A DNA stretch of 8,866 bases from NCBI GenBank assembly GCA_002309275.1, contig DBXL01000033.1, forward strand, positions 1-8,866, written 5' to 3'. How positions within the stretch are numbered: the stretch's first letter is position 1; each line of letters opens with the position of its first letter. Below are positions 1-6,087 of this stretch, piece by piece. The notes beneath the pieces are model-generated. The model made no database searches, was not told the origin of the DNA, and saw nothing but the letters and a program-made list of their open reading frames with translations. Origin of the DNA: Ruminococcaceae bacterium UBA1213. Its GTDB lineage: Bacteria > Bacillota > Clostridia > Oscillospirales > Acutalibacteraceae. The position numbers were made by a program, and so were the translations under genes.

Positions 1-22
1 CTGCCAATTCCAGCACACTCGC
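1..22 (-). tRNA. tRNA-Leu, 5' part only (continues off the left edge)
   Basis: Read on the minus strand, the first 22 bases of the window give a 7-base acceptor arm starting GCGAGTG, then TG, then CTGGAATTGGCAG. TGGAATTGGCAG is the characteristic D-arm of class II tRNA-Leu genes, which normally continue GACxx. The mature 5' end would be at position 22. A perfect consensus promoter lies just upstream at 50-78. The anticodon, variable arm and 3' half lie outside the window, so the isoacceptor cannot be named and the cloverleaf cannot be checked. tRNA-Ser also has a long variable arm, but its D-arm differs from this one. Confidence 0.8.
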
Positions 23-49
23 ATTTATTACGTCTCTCGAACAGTAACT

Positions 50-78
50 ATTATACTTGATATAAAATGATTTGTCAA
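50..78 (-). promoter_or_regulatory. Consensus sigma-A promoter for the tRNA-Leu
   Basis: On the minus strand the -35 box TTGACA lies at 73-78 and the -10 box TATAAT at 50-55, with a 17-base spacer. Both hexamers match consensus exactly. Transcription should start near position 43, leaving a leader of about 20 bases before the mature tRNA end at 22. Perfect promoters are typical of stable RNA genes, which supports the tRNA call. Confidence 0.85.
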
Positions 79-107
79 GAGTTTTTTGAAAATTTTTGAA
101 ATTTTTT

Positions 108-134
108 TGTCGGGCAGTCATTTACTGCCCGACA
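108..134 (-). terminator. Strong hairpin after citrate synthase 1, probable terminator without a usual U-tract
   Basis: The arms TGTCGGGCAGT (108-118) and ACTGCCCGACA (124-134) pair perfectly over 11 bp around a 5-base loop, starting 7 bases past the stop codon of the leftward citrate synthase. Position and GC-rich stem fit an intrinsic terminator. However, in the leftward transcript the stem is followed by a run of A, not U, because the T run at 102-107 lies on the plus strand. It may be a non-canonical terminator or a 3'-end stabilising hairpin. Confidence 0.6.
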
Positions 135-141
135 TCTGTAT

Positions 142-1503
142 TTATCTATCTTTTATGTCAATGTAGGGAGTACGGTCATGCACGTTTATATATGCAGGAC
201 GAATAATTTTATTCTGGTTGACAAGTTCTTCTATTCTGTGAGCAGACCAGCCTGCAATTCTGGCTATTGCGAAGAGTGGAGTAAACAGCTTCTGAGGCAG
301 GTCAAGCATACTATATACAAAGCCGCTGTAAAAATCAACATTGGCACTTACGCCTTTATAAATACGTCTTTCTTGTGCAATCACTTCCGGAGCGAGTCTT
401 TCTACCATTGAATAGAGTCTGAATTCGTCCATTCTGCCCTTTTCCTCAGAGAGCTTTTCAACAAATCCTTTAAAAATTCTTGCTCTGGGATCGGAAATGG
501 AATATACTGCATGTCCCATGCCGTAGATAAGACCTGCATTGTCAAAAGCCTCACCATGAAGGAGCTTGATGAGATAATCACGCACTTGATTTTCGTCTGT
601 ATAGTCGGATATATTTTTTTTCATATCCTCGAACATCTTGACAACTTTTATATTGGCACCGCCGTGTTTTGGACCTTTGAGGGAGCCGAGTGCCGCAGCT
701 ATTGCAGAATAGGTATCCGTACCGGATGAAGTAACAACATGTGTTGTAAAGCTGGAGTTATTGCCGCCGCCATGTTCTGCATGGAGAACCAGTGACATAT
801 CAAGGAGTTTTGCTTCAAGTTTGGTATATTTGGAGTCGGCACGGAGCATATAAAGTATATTTTCGGCTGTTGAAAGCTCGGGGTTGGGAGAATGTATGAT
901 AAGGCTTTTATTTTTGCGGTAGTGGTTGAAAGCTTGATAGCTGTACACGGATATAACCGGGAATTGTGCAATAAGCTGTAAGCACTGCCTTAAAACATTC
1001 GGCAGGGATGTATCATCAGGGTTAGTATCATATGAATAGAGTGTCAGAACGCTTCTTGCGAGGGCATTCATCATATCACTGCTGGGGGCTTTCAAAATGA
1101 CATCTCTTGTAAAATAGTGGGGAAGAGTACGGTATTTTGCAAGGAGTTGTTTGATTTCGTCAAGCTGTTCATGGTTGGGGAGGCTTCCGAATAAAAGAAG
1201 ATAGACCACTTCTTCAAATCCGAATCTGTCATCATTGATAAAGCCGTTTACAATATCTTCTACATCAATACCTCTGTAATAGAGTTTTCCGTCACAAGGA
1301 ACGGTTTTTCCATCAATTTCCCTGTTTGAGCATATTTCTGAAATCTCGGTAAGACCTGCACGAACACCCTTTCCATTAATGTCACGCAGTCCACGTTTGA
1401 CATCATGCAATGTATAAAGTTCTTTATCTATCTTTCCGTTTTCAATGCATAATCTGCTCATTTCTTCAATTCTTCTCAAATCCTGGTTGTGCAAGTTTTT
1501 CAT
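142..1503 (-). CDS. gltA: Citrate synthase (citrate/2-methylcitrate synthase family), paralogue 1
   Basis: This cytoplasmic enzyme condenses oxaloacetate with acetyl-CoA (2-methylcitrate synthases use propionyl-CoA) at the entry of the TCA cycle and glutamate synthesis. The 453 residues carry the full family signature: GKLYYRGIDVEDI at 73-85, the catalytic histidine in HAEHGGGNNS (H244), the second histidine in YGMGHAVYSISDPR (H331), the catalytic aspartate in NVDFYSGFVY (D390), and GWSAHRIEE near the C-terminus. All three triad residues are present, so it should be active. It closely resembles the second citrate synthase at 7090-8448 along its whole length. It is a single-gene unit with its own promoter at 1559-1586 and a hairpin after the stop. 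The chosen ATG has GGAG directly against it, which is unusual; see the separate ribosome-site entry. The symbol is family-level, and acyl-CoA preference cannot be read from sequence. Confidence 0.95.
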   Translation of the reverse strand: MKNLHNQDLRRIEEMSRLCIENGKIDKELYTLHDVKRGLRDINGKGVRAGLTEISEICSNREIDGKTVPCDGKLYYRGIDVEDIVNGFINDDRFGFEEVVYLLLFGSLPNHEQLDEIKQLLAKYRTLPHYFTRDVILKAPSSDMMNALARSVLTLYSYDTNPDDTSLPNVLRQCLQLIAQFPVISVYSYQAFNHYRKNKSLIIHSPNPELSTAENILYMLRADSKYTKLEAKLLDMSLVLHAEHGGGNNSSFTTHVVTSSGTDTYSAIAAALGSLKGPKHGGANIKVVKMFEDMKKNISDYTDENQVRDYLIKLLHGEAFDNAGLIYGMGHAVYSISDPRARIFKGFVEKLSEEKGRMDEFRLYSMVERLAPEVIAQERRIYKGVSANVDFYSGFVYSMLDLPQKLFTPLFAIARIAGWSAHRIEELVNQNKIIRPAYINVHDRTPYIDIKDR

Positions 1504-1507
1504 CTCC
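1504..1507 (-). promoter_or_regulatory. Ribosome site with zero spacing to the annotated start of citrate synthase 1
   Basis: On the minus strand ACGGAG abuts the ATG of codon 1, leaving no spacer, where about 5-9 bases is usual. The same GGAG is 9 bases from an in-frame TTG at codon 4 (1492-1494), a workable alternative start. A further in-frame ATG at codon 15 (1459-1461) has only a weak GAAGAA upstream. Alignment with the second citrate synthase by the shared VKRGLR motif favours codon 1 or codon 4 over codon 15. Confidence 0.5.
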
Positions 1508-1558
1508 GTTTATCATTATAGTTGTGTAAAATATACATATAGAATACATTACATTATA

Positions 1559-1586
1559 ATTATAGCATAAAATAGAAATTTGTAAA
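1559..1586 (-). promoter_or_regulatory. Promoter of citrate synthase 1, extended -10 type
   Basis: On the minus strand TTTACA (1581-1586) is followed after 16 bases by TATAAT (1559-1564), preceded by TGC to give the extended -10 motif TGnTATAAT. The start point would be near 1552, giving a leader of roughly 50 bases. An isolated TTGACA at 1608-1613 lies farther upstream but lacks a good -10 at the right distance. Confidence 0.7.
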
Positions 1587-1657
1587 TAGCATTTTTAACA
1601 GAAAAATTGTCAAAGGAAAACAAATCATTTTTTAGTTTATAGGTGTTCTCATTTACT

Positions 1658-1701
1658 TCAAGATTAAATAATAAATTTTTGAAATTTATATTTAATCTTG
1701 A
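1658..1701. promoter_or_regulatory. Inverted repeat overlapping the -35 of the TIR/HD-RyR operon, candidate operator
   Basis: Arms TCAAGATTAAATA (1658-1670) and TATTTAATCTTGA (1689-1701) are perfect 13-bp reverse complements. The pairing extends inward by 7 more base pairs (TAAATTT) with one bulged A. The right arm covers the first bases of the -35 hexamer at 1698-1703, where a bound repressor would block RNA polymerase. No regulator gene is encoded next to it, so any binding factor would be encoded elsewhere or be an operon product. The region is very AT-rich, which raises the chance of accidental palindromes, but the length and TCAAGATT ends make this one stand out. Confidence 0.55.
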
Positions 1702-1726
1702 TTATTTTTATCGATTATTGTATAAT
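1698..1726 (+). promoter_or_regulatory. Promoter of the HD-RyR / TIR / PGDYG-like operon
   Basis: TTGATT (1698-1703) is followed after exactly 17 bases by TATAAT (1721-1726). The -10 is perfect and the -35 matches at four of six positions. Initiation is expected near 1733, about 40 bases before the first start codon. Inverted repeats overlap both hexamers (1658-1701 and 1723-1743), which suggests control at the level of initiation. No other convincing promoter was seen before the second or third gene. Confidence 0.75.
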
Positions 1727-1743
1727 AAATATTATATTTATTA
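1723..1743. repeat. Perfect 10-bp inverted repeat over the -10 and start region
   Basis: TAATAAATAT (1723-1732) and ATATTTATTA (1734-1743) are exact reverse complements around a single T at 1733. The left arm overlaps the -10 box and the centre coincides with the predicted transcription start. It could be a second operator. Being made only of A and T it has weak hairpin potential and could arise by chance. Confidence 0.4.
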
Positions 1744-1773
1744 AATAAAAATGTGGAAGGAGAATAAAGTTGC

Positions 1774-3924
1774 ATGGATTATACGGCGTATGAAAAAATG
1801 AAAACAATCATTCAAAAAGATTGGAAATTAGATGTTGACGGTCCATGGGAACCTGAAAGATTTCAACAAAGCAGGGTATGGGAGTGGACAGAAAAAGATA
1901 ATAAAAAAACAGGACATATTAAATTTTATGAAGTGAATTCTGAGTTGGAAGTCAAAGCAATCGACTTTATACGAAAAAGATGTAAAGAACTGAAGTTTGA
2001 CCGCACTAAAATGGATATGAAAGACAGTGACGGGGCAAGCCTCAAAGGAAAACAGATACCCTATAATTTTCAAATGGATATAGAAAGACGCTGTTTTGAA
2101 GTGGCAATACATAGGTTTTTGGAGTCAGGTACGGCAAAAGAAGCTTTTGATGTTTATTTTTGCTATCTCGAAATGTTCATAGGTACATATAAGAAAACTA
2201 AAAAAATGATTGAAATGCTTTCGGAATTTGAAAAAAATGCAAGTTCCTTGCTTATGAAACACAGGGACCACTATTCTCACTCCGTATATGTATTTTTAAT
2301 AGGTCTTGCTTTTTACGAGTCAAGTGAGGATTTTCGTAATGCTTATAAGAATAAGTATGAAAAGTTTGTGGAGTTCGAGAGCGATTCTGACGAGAAAATA
2401 AGCGAACGCAAGCTTGCAGCCCATTTTCTCAAATATTGGGGATTGACGGCACTGTTCCATGATATAGGCTATCCTTTTGAGTTGTCCTTTGAACAGGTGA
2501 AAAGCTATTTTAAAAAGGATACCCAAAAAACAAACGTTCCCTTTGTTACATTCAATATGAATAATTTCATGAACGAGGAAGAACTTGTTAAAAAAATGAA
2601 AATCCTCAATCTTGGTGAAAATGATGAAGATGTCAAAGATGTAAACTCTTTACTTGCGGAATCTCTTTATGAAGAATTGAAAGAAGATTTCGATGGACCT
2701 GAAGGAAAAAAGAAAAAAATTTTTTACGAAAGCTATCTTTATAAAATCATCAAGCATAAGCCAAGTAACCCTGAAGATTTCAACAATTATATGGATCACG
2801 CATACTTCAGTACGGTGATACTTTTAAATACATTACTTGATATATTAAAAAAAGACCAGGAACTTGATAAGATGATTACACACTCTCTTATTTCAATCCT
2901 GCTTCATAACAGTCTTTATAAATTTTCTATTCACCCTCTGAATAAAGACGGGTATTTCAGTATGGAAAAACACCCTCTCGCCTATCTTCTCATGCTTTGC
3001 GATGAACTGCAATGCTGGGACAGAACTTCTTATGGACAGAACTCAAGAGGTGAAATACATCCGTTTGACTGTAATCTGAGCTTTAAAGGCAGTGAAATTA
3101 TCGCTGAATACCTGTTTGACAGTAATACATATATGAAAGACGGACAACTGAAAGCTGAATATCAGGCAAAAGACGGCACTCATAAAAAACTTGATGACTC
3201 TCCAAGTAAAACTTGCGAATTTGTTTCAGACATAAGTGACGTTATAGATATAAACCATAACAACAATAATGTTACTTTGGAAGCGTTCAAAACGTTTAAA
3301 GAAAATAAGCGTTACCGTAAATCTTACCTTTCTTCATCTGATTTTATCCATTTTTATCAATTTGCAGTATTGCTTCATAAAATGAATCATCTTAGTGGGA
3401 AAGCGCCTAGTAAAGATGAAATTGAAAAATTGGAAAAAGAATTTGAAGATATGTCGCTTGAGTACAAGATAAACCATATCAGCCGTGCCAAAAAATTTGC
3501 CTCAATCATCAATAAAGTAGACTGTTTCTATTCCGATAAACCCTTTGATTGCGAGGTTGTGACCGAATTTGATTCCGAAGAAGAACTTGAAAAAACCATG
3601 GGAAAAGTGGAACATGAGCGTTGGTGCTGGGAACATTGGATAATGGGCTGGCGTCATATAAACAGCCAAAAATTCAATGAACTGAAGGCAGAATTTGAGA
3701 AAGTCAAAAAAGAAAATAACCTTCCCGACACACTTAATATAAGAGAGTGTACAAAATTGCATAAAGATATGCCTGAGTGTACAGAGTACACTGAAGCTAT
3801 AGGTTCAGAGCATTATTCCGAACTTCAAGAAGACGATAAGAAAAAAGATAAAAATCCGATACAGAATTTACTGAAAATTTTGTCATTGGAAGACGGCATA
3901 AAAGTATATAGATTGAGGGATTAA
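1774..3924 (+). CDS. HD-domain phosphohydrolase with C-terminal RyR domain
   Basis: This is a predicted cytoplasmic 716-residue protein with no signal or membrane segment. Residues 1 to about 120 match nothing I recognise. A central HD metal-dependent phosphohydrolase domain spans roughly 150-420, with RDHYSHS (H166, H169), LFHDIGYPFE (H229, D230), a DH pair (H342), LLHNS (H378) and CDELQCWDR (D410). That is the ordered H...HD...H...H...D metal-ligand series. Charged insertions separate the motifs. From about 590 to the end lies a RyR domain: VEHERWCWEHWIMGWRH (612-628), then a closing segment with DKKKDKNPIQNLLKIL. RyR domains have been proposed to sense nucleotide-derived ligands. HD enzymes remove phosphates from nucleotides or hydrolyse phosphodiesters. 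The ATG is chosen from GGAAGGAG at 1755-1762, 11 bases upstream. It is the first operon gene, 3 bases before the TIR gene. The substrate is unknown; sensor-effector is my inference. Confidence 0.85.
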   Translation: MDYTAYEKMKTIIQKDWKLDVDGPWEPERFQQSRVWEWTEKDNKKTGHIKFYEVNSELEVKAIDFIRKRCKELKFDRTKMDMKDSDGASLKGKQIPYNFQMDIERRCFEVAIHRFLESGTAKEAFDVYFCYLEMFIGTYKKTKKMIEMLSEFEKNASSLLMKHRDHYSHSVYVFLIGLAFYESSEDFRNAYKNKYEKFVEFESDSDEKISERKLAAHFLKYWGLTALFHDIGYPFELSFEQVKSYFKKDTQKTNVPFVTFNMNNFMNEEELVKKMKILNLGENDEDVKDVNSLLAESLYEELKEDFDGPEGKKKKIFYESYLYKIIKHKPSNPEDFNNYMDHAYFSTVILLNTLLDILKKDQELDKMITHSLISILLHNSLYKFSIHPLNKDGYFSMEKHPLAYLLMLCDELQCWDRTSYGQNSRGEIHPFDCNLSFKGSEIIAEYLFDSNTYMKDGQLKAEYQAKDGTHKKLDDSPSKTCEFVSDISDVIDINHNNNNVTLEAFKTFKENKRYRKSYLSSSDFIHFYQFAVLLHKMNHLSGKAPSKDEIEKLEKEFEDMSLEYKINHISRAKKFASIINKVDCFYSDKPFDCEVVTEFDSEEELEKTMGKVEHERWCWEHWIMGWRHINSQKFNELKAEFEKVKKENNLPDTLNIRECTKLHKDMPECTEYTEAIGSEHYSELQEDDKKKDKNPIQNLLKILSLEDGIKVYRLRD

Positions 3925-3927
3925 AAA

Positions 3928-5460
3928 ATGTTAAACGAAATTAAAATCACACAAGCTAATGATAATGAAGGATATGTATTCGTAAGTTACAGTTCTAAAA
4001 ATAGAGACACCGTTTTGAATAACTATCTCATACCGCTTCAACGTGATTACGGACTTAGAATTTATTATGATGAAGCTTTTGAAGATGATGCAACACGTAC
4101 ATGGACCGACCAAATGCAAGAAAATCTCCAAAAGGCTCAGGTTTGTCTTATGTTTGCCAGTTCAGATTATGTATGCAGCTATGCTTGTGCTTTGGAAGTA
4201 TTGTATGCAATTGCTTTTGACATACCGATACTGAAAATATATCTTGAAAACAATATTGTAGAATTACTCCAGAAAAAAAAGTTACTTAAAAGTTCAAAAA
4301 TTTCCGATAGTACCAAAAGCGATTTTCAAATTGCCGCAGAATGGTTAGAAGGAACTATGGACGAAATAGGTGAAAGCAGCTCTTATAACGATAAATTAAA
4401 AGGGTATCAGTTTTACACCAAAAAGATAGGCTGTGATATTGAGAGTAGCGGACGTATTAGTCCAGTAAAGGTCGCATTATCATTCTCTCGACTTATAAAA
4501 GAAATTTCGGGAATGAAATCTTATCAACCCAAAATAGATAGTATCGTAAACTCTATTAATAATGCAGTAAAACGTAAATCTAAAGACCAACGTAATCCGT
4601 TTGCAGAACTTTCTGCCCAACCGCCTGTTAAAACCCAAATAGTGCAATCCGATACAGTGAACCGTAATAAGAATGATATGGCTGTTGAAAAAAATCTTTC
4701 GGAGAGTAGCTTTAAGGACGTTACATCTGTGTCGTCGGAAAGCGCAAGTTCCCAAAAAGGATTTAATTTCAGTATCTATGGAAGAAAATATACAGGCAAT
4801 CAAAATTATTTTATAAAAACTGTGTTTGAACAGGTAATGAGAAAACACGAAGACCTTGTTCCTCAGTTGATAGATAAAATAAGATGTCTGTCCAGTATAA
4901 ATTATTTCGATAAAAATGACATGGATAATTATAAAAGCAAAAATCCCTTTATTACAGGTGAGTTTTATGATATTGCAGGCGGAGTAAGTGTGGGAACAGC
5001 TCTCAATAAGAGAAATAAGGCGGAGTATATAGGAAGACTGCTTGCATACTGCAACGAACCGCTTGATATACTTGAATGTGAAGATGAGGAGTTTTATATA
5101 ATGATAAAGAATGAATTTGATAAAAAATCCGGTAATTTCCAGCCAGCTGAAAACACGTCTTCTGAAATGAAAATAGGTGCTTTTGTCAAAAGTTCTATGA
5201 GGGATTTGGAAGCAAAAGGTTATAAATTCAGTGAGGAAATGTTGAGAGATTTGTTTGATGCTAAGGCTTCAAAAGAAATATTCAAATTGAGTGTCCCATT
5301 TTTTGTTGACGATAAAAGTAAAATACGTGACAAATCCGGTCACAATAGATATTGGATAGACTCTTTCAATTTTAATGGTATGACACTCTATCTTTCCAGC
5401 CAATGGTATTCATATCAGAAAACTTACTTTGAAAATTGGTATCATTCATTAAACGCTTGA
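3928..5460 (+). CDS. TIR-domain protein with two C-terminal defence-associated domains
   Basis: The 510-residue cytoplasmic protein opens with a TIR domain (about 14-150): YVFVSYSSKNRD at 16-27, YGLRIYYDEAFEDD at 41-54, W59 in the region before helix B, VCLMFASSDYV at 72-82, and SYACALEVLYA, where E90 sits at the catalytic glutamate position of NAD+-cleaving TIRs. A Ser/Lys/Asn-rich linker (about 205-277) follows. Two further modules come next. One covers about 279-384 (FNFSIYGRKYTG start, then a GGVSVGTALNKRNKAEYIGRL stretch). The other covers about 415-508 (KIGAFVKSSMRDLEAKG, RYW at 474-476, SSQWYSY at 490-496, W504). From memory, similar modules occur at the C-termini of diverse restriction and defence proteins. 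The ribosome site GAGGGA at 3915-3920 lies inside the preceding gene, suggesting translational coupling. NAD+ hydrolysis or ADP-ribose signal production is the family expectation; substrate and trigger are unknown. Confidence 0.85.
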   Translation: MLNEIKITQANDNEGYVFVSYSSKNRDTVLNNYLIPLQRDYGLRIYYDEAFEDDATRTWTDQMQENLQKAQVCLMFASSDYVCSYACALEVLYAIAFDIPILKIYLENNIVELLQKKKLLKSSKISDSTKSDFQIAAEWLEGTMDEIGESSSYNDKLKGYQFYTKKIGCDIESSGRISPVKVALSFSRLIKEISGMKSYQPKIDSIVNSINNAVKRKSKDQRNPFAELSAQPPVKTQIVQSDTVNRNKNDMAVEKNLSESSFKDVTSVSSESASSQKGFNFSIYGRKYTGNQNYFIKTVFEQVMRKHEDLVPQLIDKIRCLSSINYFDKNDMDNYKSKNPFITGEFYDIAGGVSVGTALNKRNKAEYIGRLLAYCNEPLDILECEDEEFYIMIKNEFDKKSGNFQPAENTSSEMKIGAFVKSSMRDLEAKGYKFSEEMLRDLFDAKASKEIFKLSVPFFVDDKSKIRDKSGHNRYWIDSFNFNGMTLYLSSQWYSYQKTYFENWYHSLNA

Positions 5461-5491
5461 ATATAATAAAAATGAACGGAGAGTAATTTTA

Positions 5492-6028
5492 ATGAATATA
5501 AGCAAAAATGTTATGTATATAATGAATGATGTCAATTTATGGAAAAACTACACAAATAGAAGCTACAAGGTAAAAGTACAGAAAGCTGACAAAAATAAAA
5601 TATATAATGTCGCCGGTCAGCCGGGAATAGTGTATAATATATTTGAGGATTCCTATGCAAAAGTCAATGAAAATGGACTTGTTGTAACAGGCGTTGCAGG
5701 TGAGATGTGGCCGATTGGTGAAAAAGCACTGAAAAAATACAATGTGACTTTGGAGCAGTTGAACTATGAGCCTCTTGAAGTCGAAACTGTTCAAACGGGC
5801 ATTGTATTTTGTGGAGTGCTGATTCCAAAAGAAACCGTTTTTACACTTGAAGCAAATTATGGAGAAAAAGTCATTCTCAAAGGTAACAGACCTGCTATTG
5901 AGCATGGTGAGGGTGACTATATACTTGTTGCGGCAAAGCTTGAAAACGGCAGATATATACCTGATTTCACGGACAGTGGCAGAGTTGTCAACGGTACTAT
6001 TTTTGAAAAGCTTTATAAAAAAGTATAA
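5492..6028 (+). CDS. PGDYG-like small protein, apparently two related modules
   Basis: This is a 178-residue soluble protein of unknown function. Residues about 25-84 run from YKVKVQKAD through NENGLVVTGVAGEMWPIGEKALKKY. Residues about 120-178 contain RPAIEHGEGDYILVAA (133-148), then GRVVNGTIFEKLYKK at the end. Each half has a Gly-rich core (GVAGEMWPI at 67-75, GDYI at 141-144) followed by a helix ending in a (K/F)xxxY-type motif. This fits the uncharacterised PGDYG family and suggests an internal duplication. The classical PGDYG proline and final glycine are replaced (EGDYI). A good ribosome site, GGAGAG at 5478-5483, lies 8 bases before the ATG. It is last in the operon, 31 bases after the TIR gene and 9 bases before the terminator. 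It could be a regulator, inhibitor or ligand-binding partner, but nothing in the sequence decides this. Confidence 0.6.
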   Translation: MNISKNVMYIMNDVNLWKNYTNRSYKVKVQKADKNKIYNVAGQPGIVYNIFEDSYAKVNENGLVVTGVAGEMWPIGEKALKKYNVTLEQLNYEPLEVETVQTGIVFCGVLIPKETVFTLEANYGEKVILKGNRPAIEHGEGDYILVAAKLENGRYIPDFTDSGRVVNGTIFEKLYKKV

Positions 6029-6037
6029 ACAGCATTA

Positions 6038-6075
6038 AAAAAGGGGCAGAACTTCAAAAAGTTCTGCCCCTTTTT
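6038..6075. terminator. Bidirectional intrinsic terminator between convergent operons
   Basis: A perfect 17-bp stem is formed by the arms 6038-6054 and 6059-6075, built on AAAAAGGGGCAGAACTT, with a CAAA loop. A-runs at one end and T-runs at the other give a U-tract in both directions. It begins 9 bases after the stop of the PGDYG-like gene and lies 12 bases past the stop of the leftward membrane protein, so it serves both. Confidence 0.93.
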
Positions 6076-6087
6076 CTGAATGTCAAT

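Larger units (their letters stand above)
1774..6028 (+). other. Three-gene candidate defence operon (HD-RyR, TIR, PGDYG-like)
   Basis: Three same-strand genes are separated by 3 and 31 bases, follow one promoter (1698-1726), and end at one strong terminator (6038-6075), so they should be co-transcribed. TIR, HD and RyR domains are all known from nucleotide-signalling immune systems of bacteria, while the flanking genes are ordinary metabolic genes reading the opposite way. Spot GC counts are lower inside the block (20 of 60 at 4021-4080) than in the flank (28 of 60 at 7201-7260), consistent with acquisition. No transposase, integrase or terminal repeat was seen. The immune role is inferred from domain content only. 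Confidence 0.7.

Noticed and set aside
178..971. Open frames antisense or out of frame within citrate synthase 1
   Set aside because: They overlap a clearly conserved enzyme gene, lack ribosome sites and give low-similarity, Cys/His-rich translations typical of shadow frames.
1608..1613. TTGACA on the minus strand as the citrate synthase 1 promoter -35
   Set aside because: The bases at the right distance downstream (GCTATT) are a poor -10; the extended -10 promoter at 1559-1586 is better.
2701..2725. Long A-run and T-run inside the HD-RyR gene as a programmed slippage site
   Set aside because: The frame continues without interruption through it and no alternative product frame of useful length follows.
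4480..4848. Leftward 122-residue open frame inside the TIR gene
   Set aside because: No ribosome site or recognisable motif, and entirely within a gene with clear TIR and C-terminal motifs.
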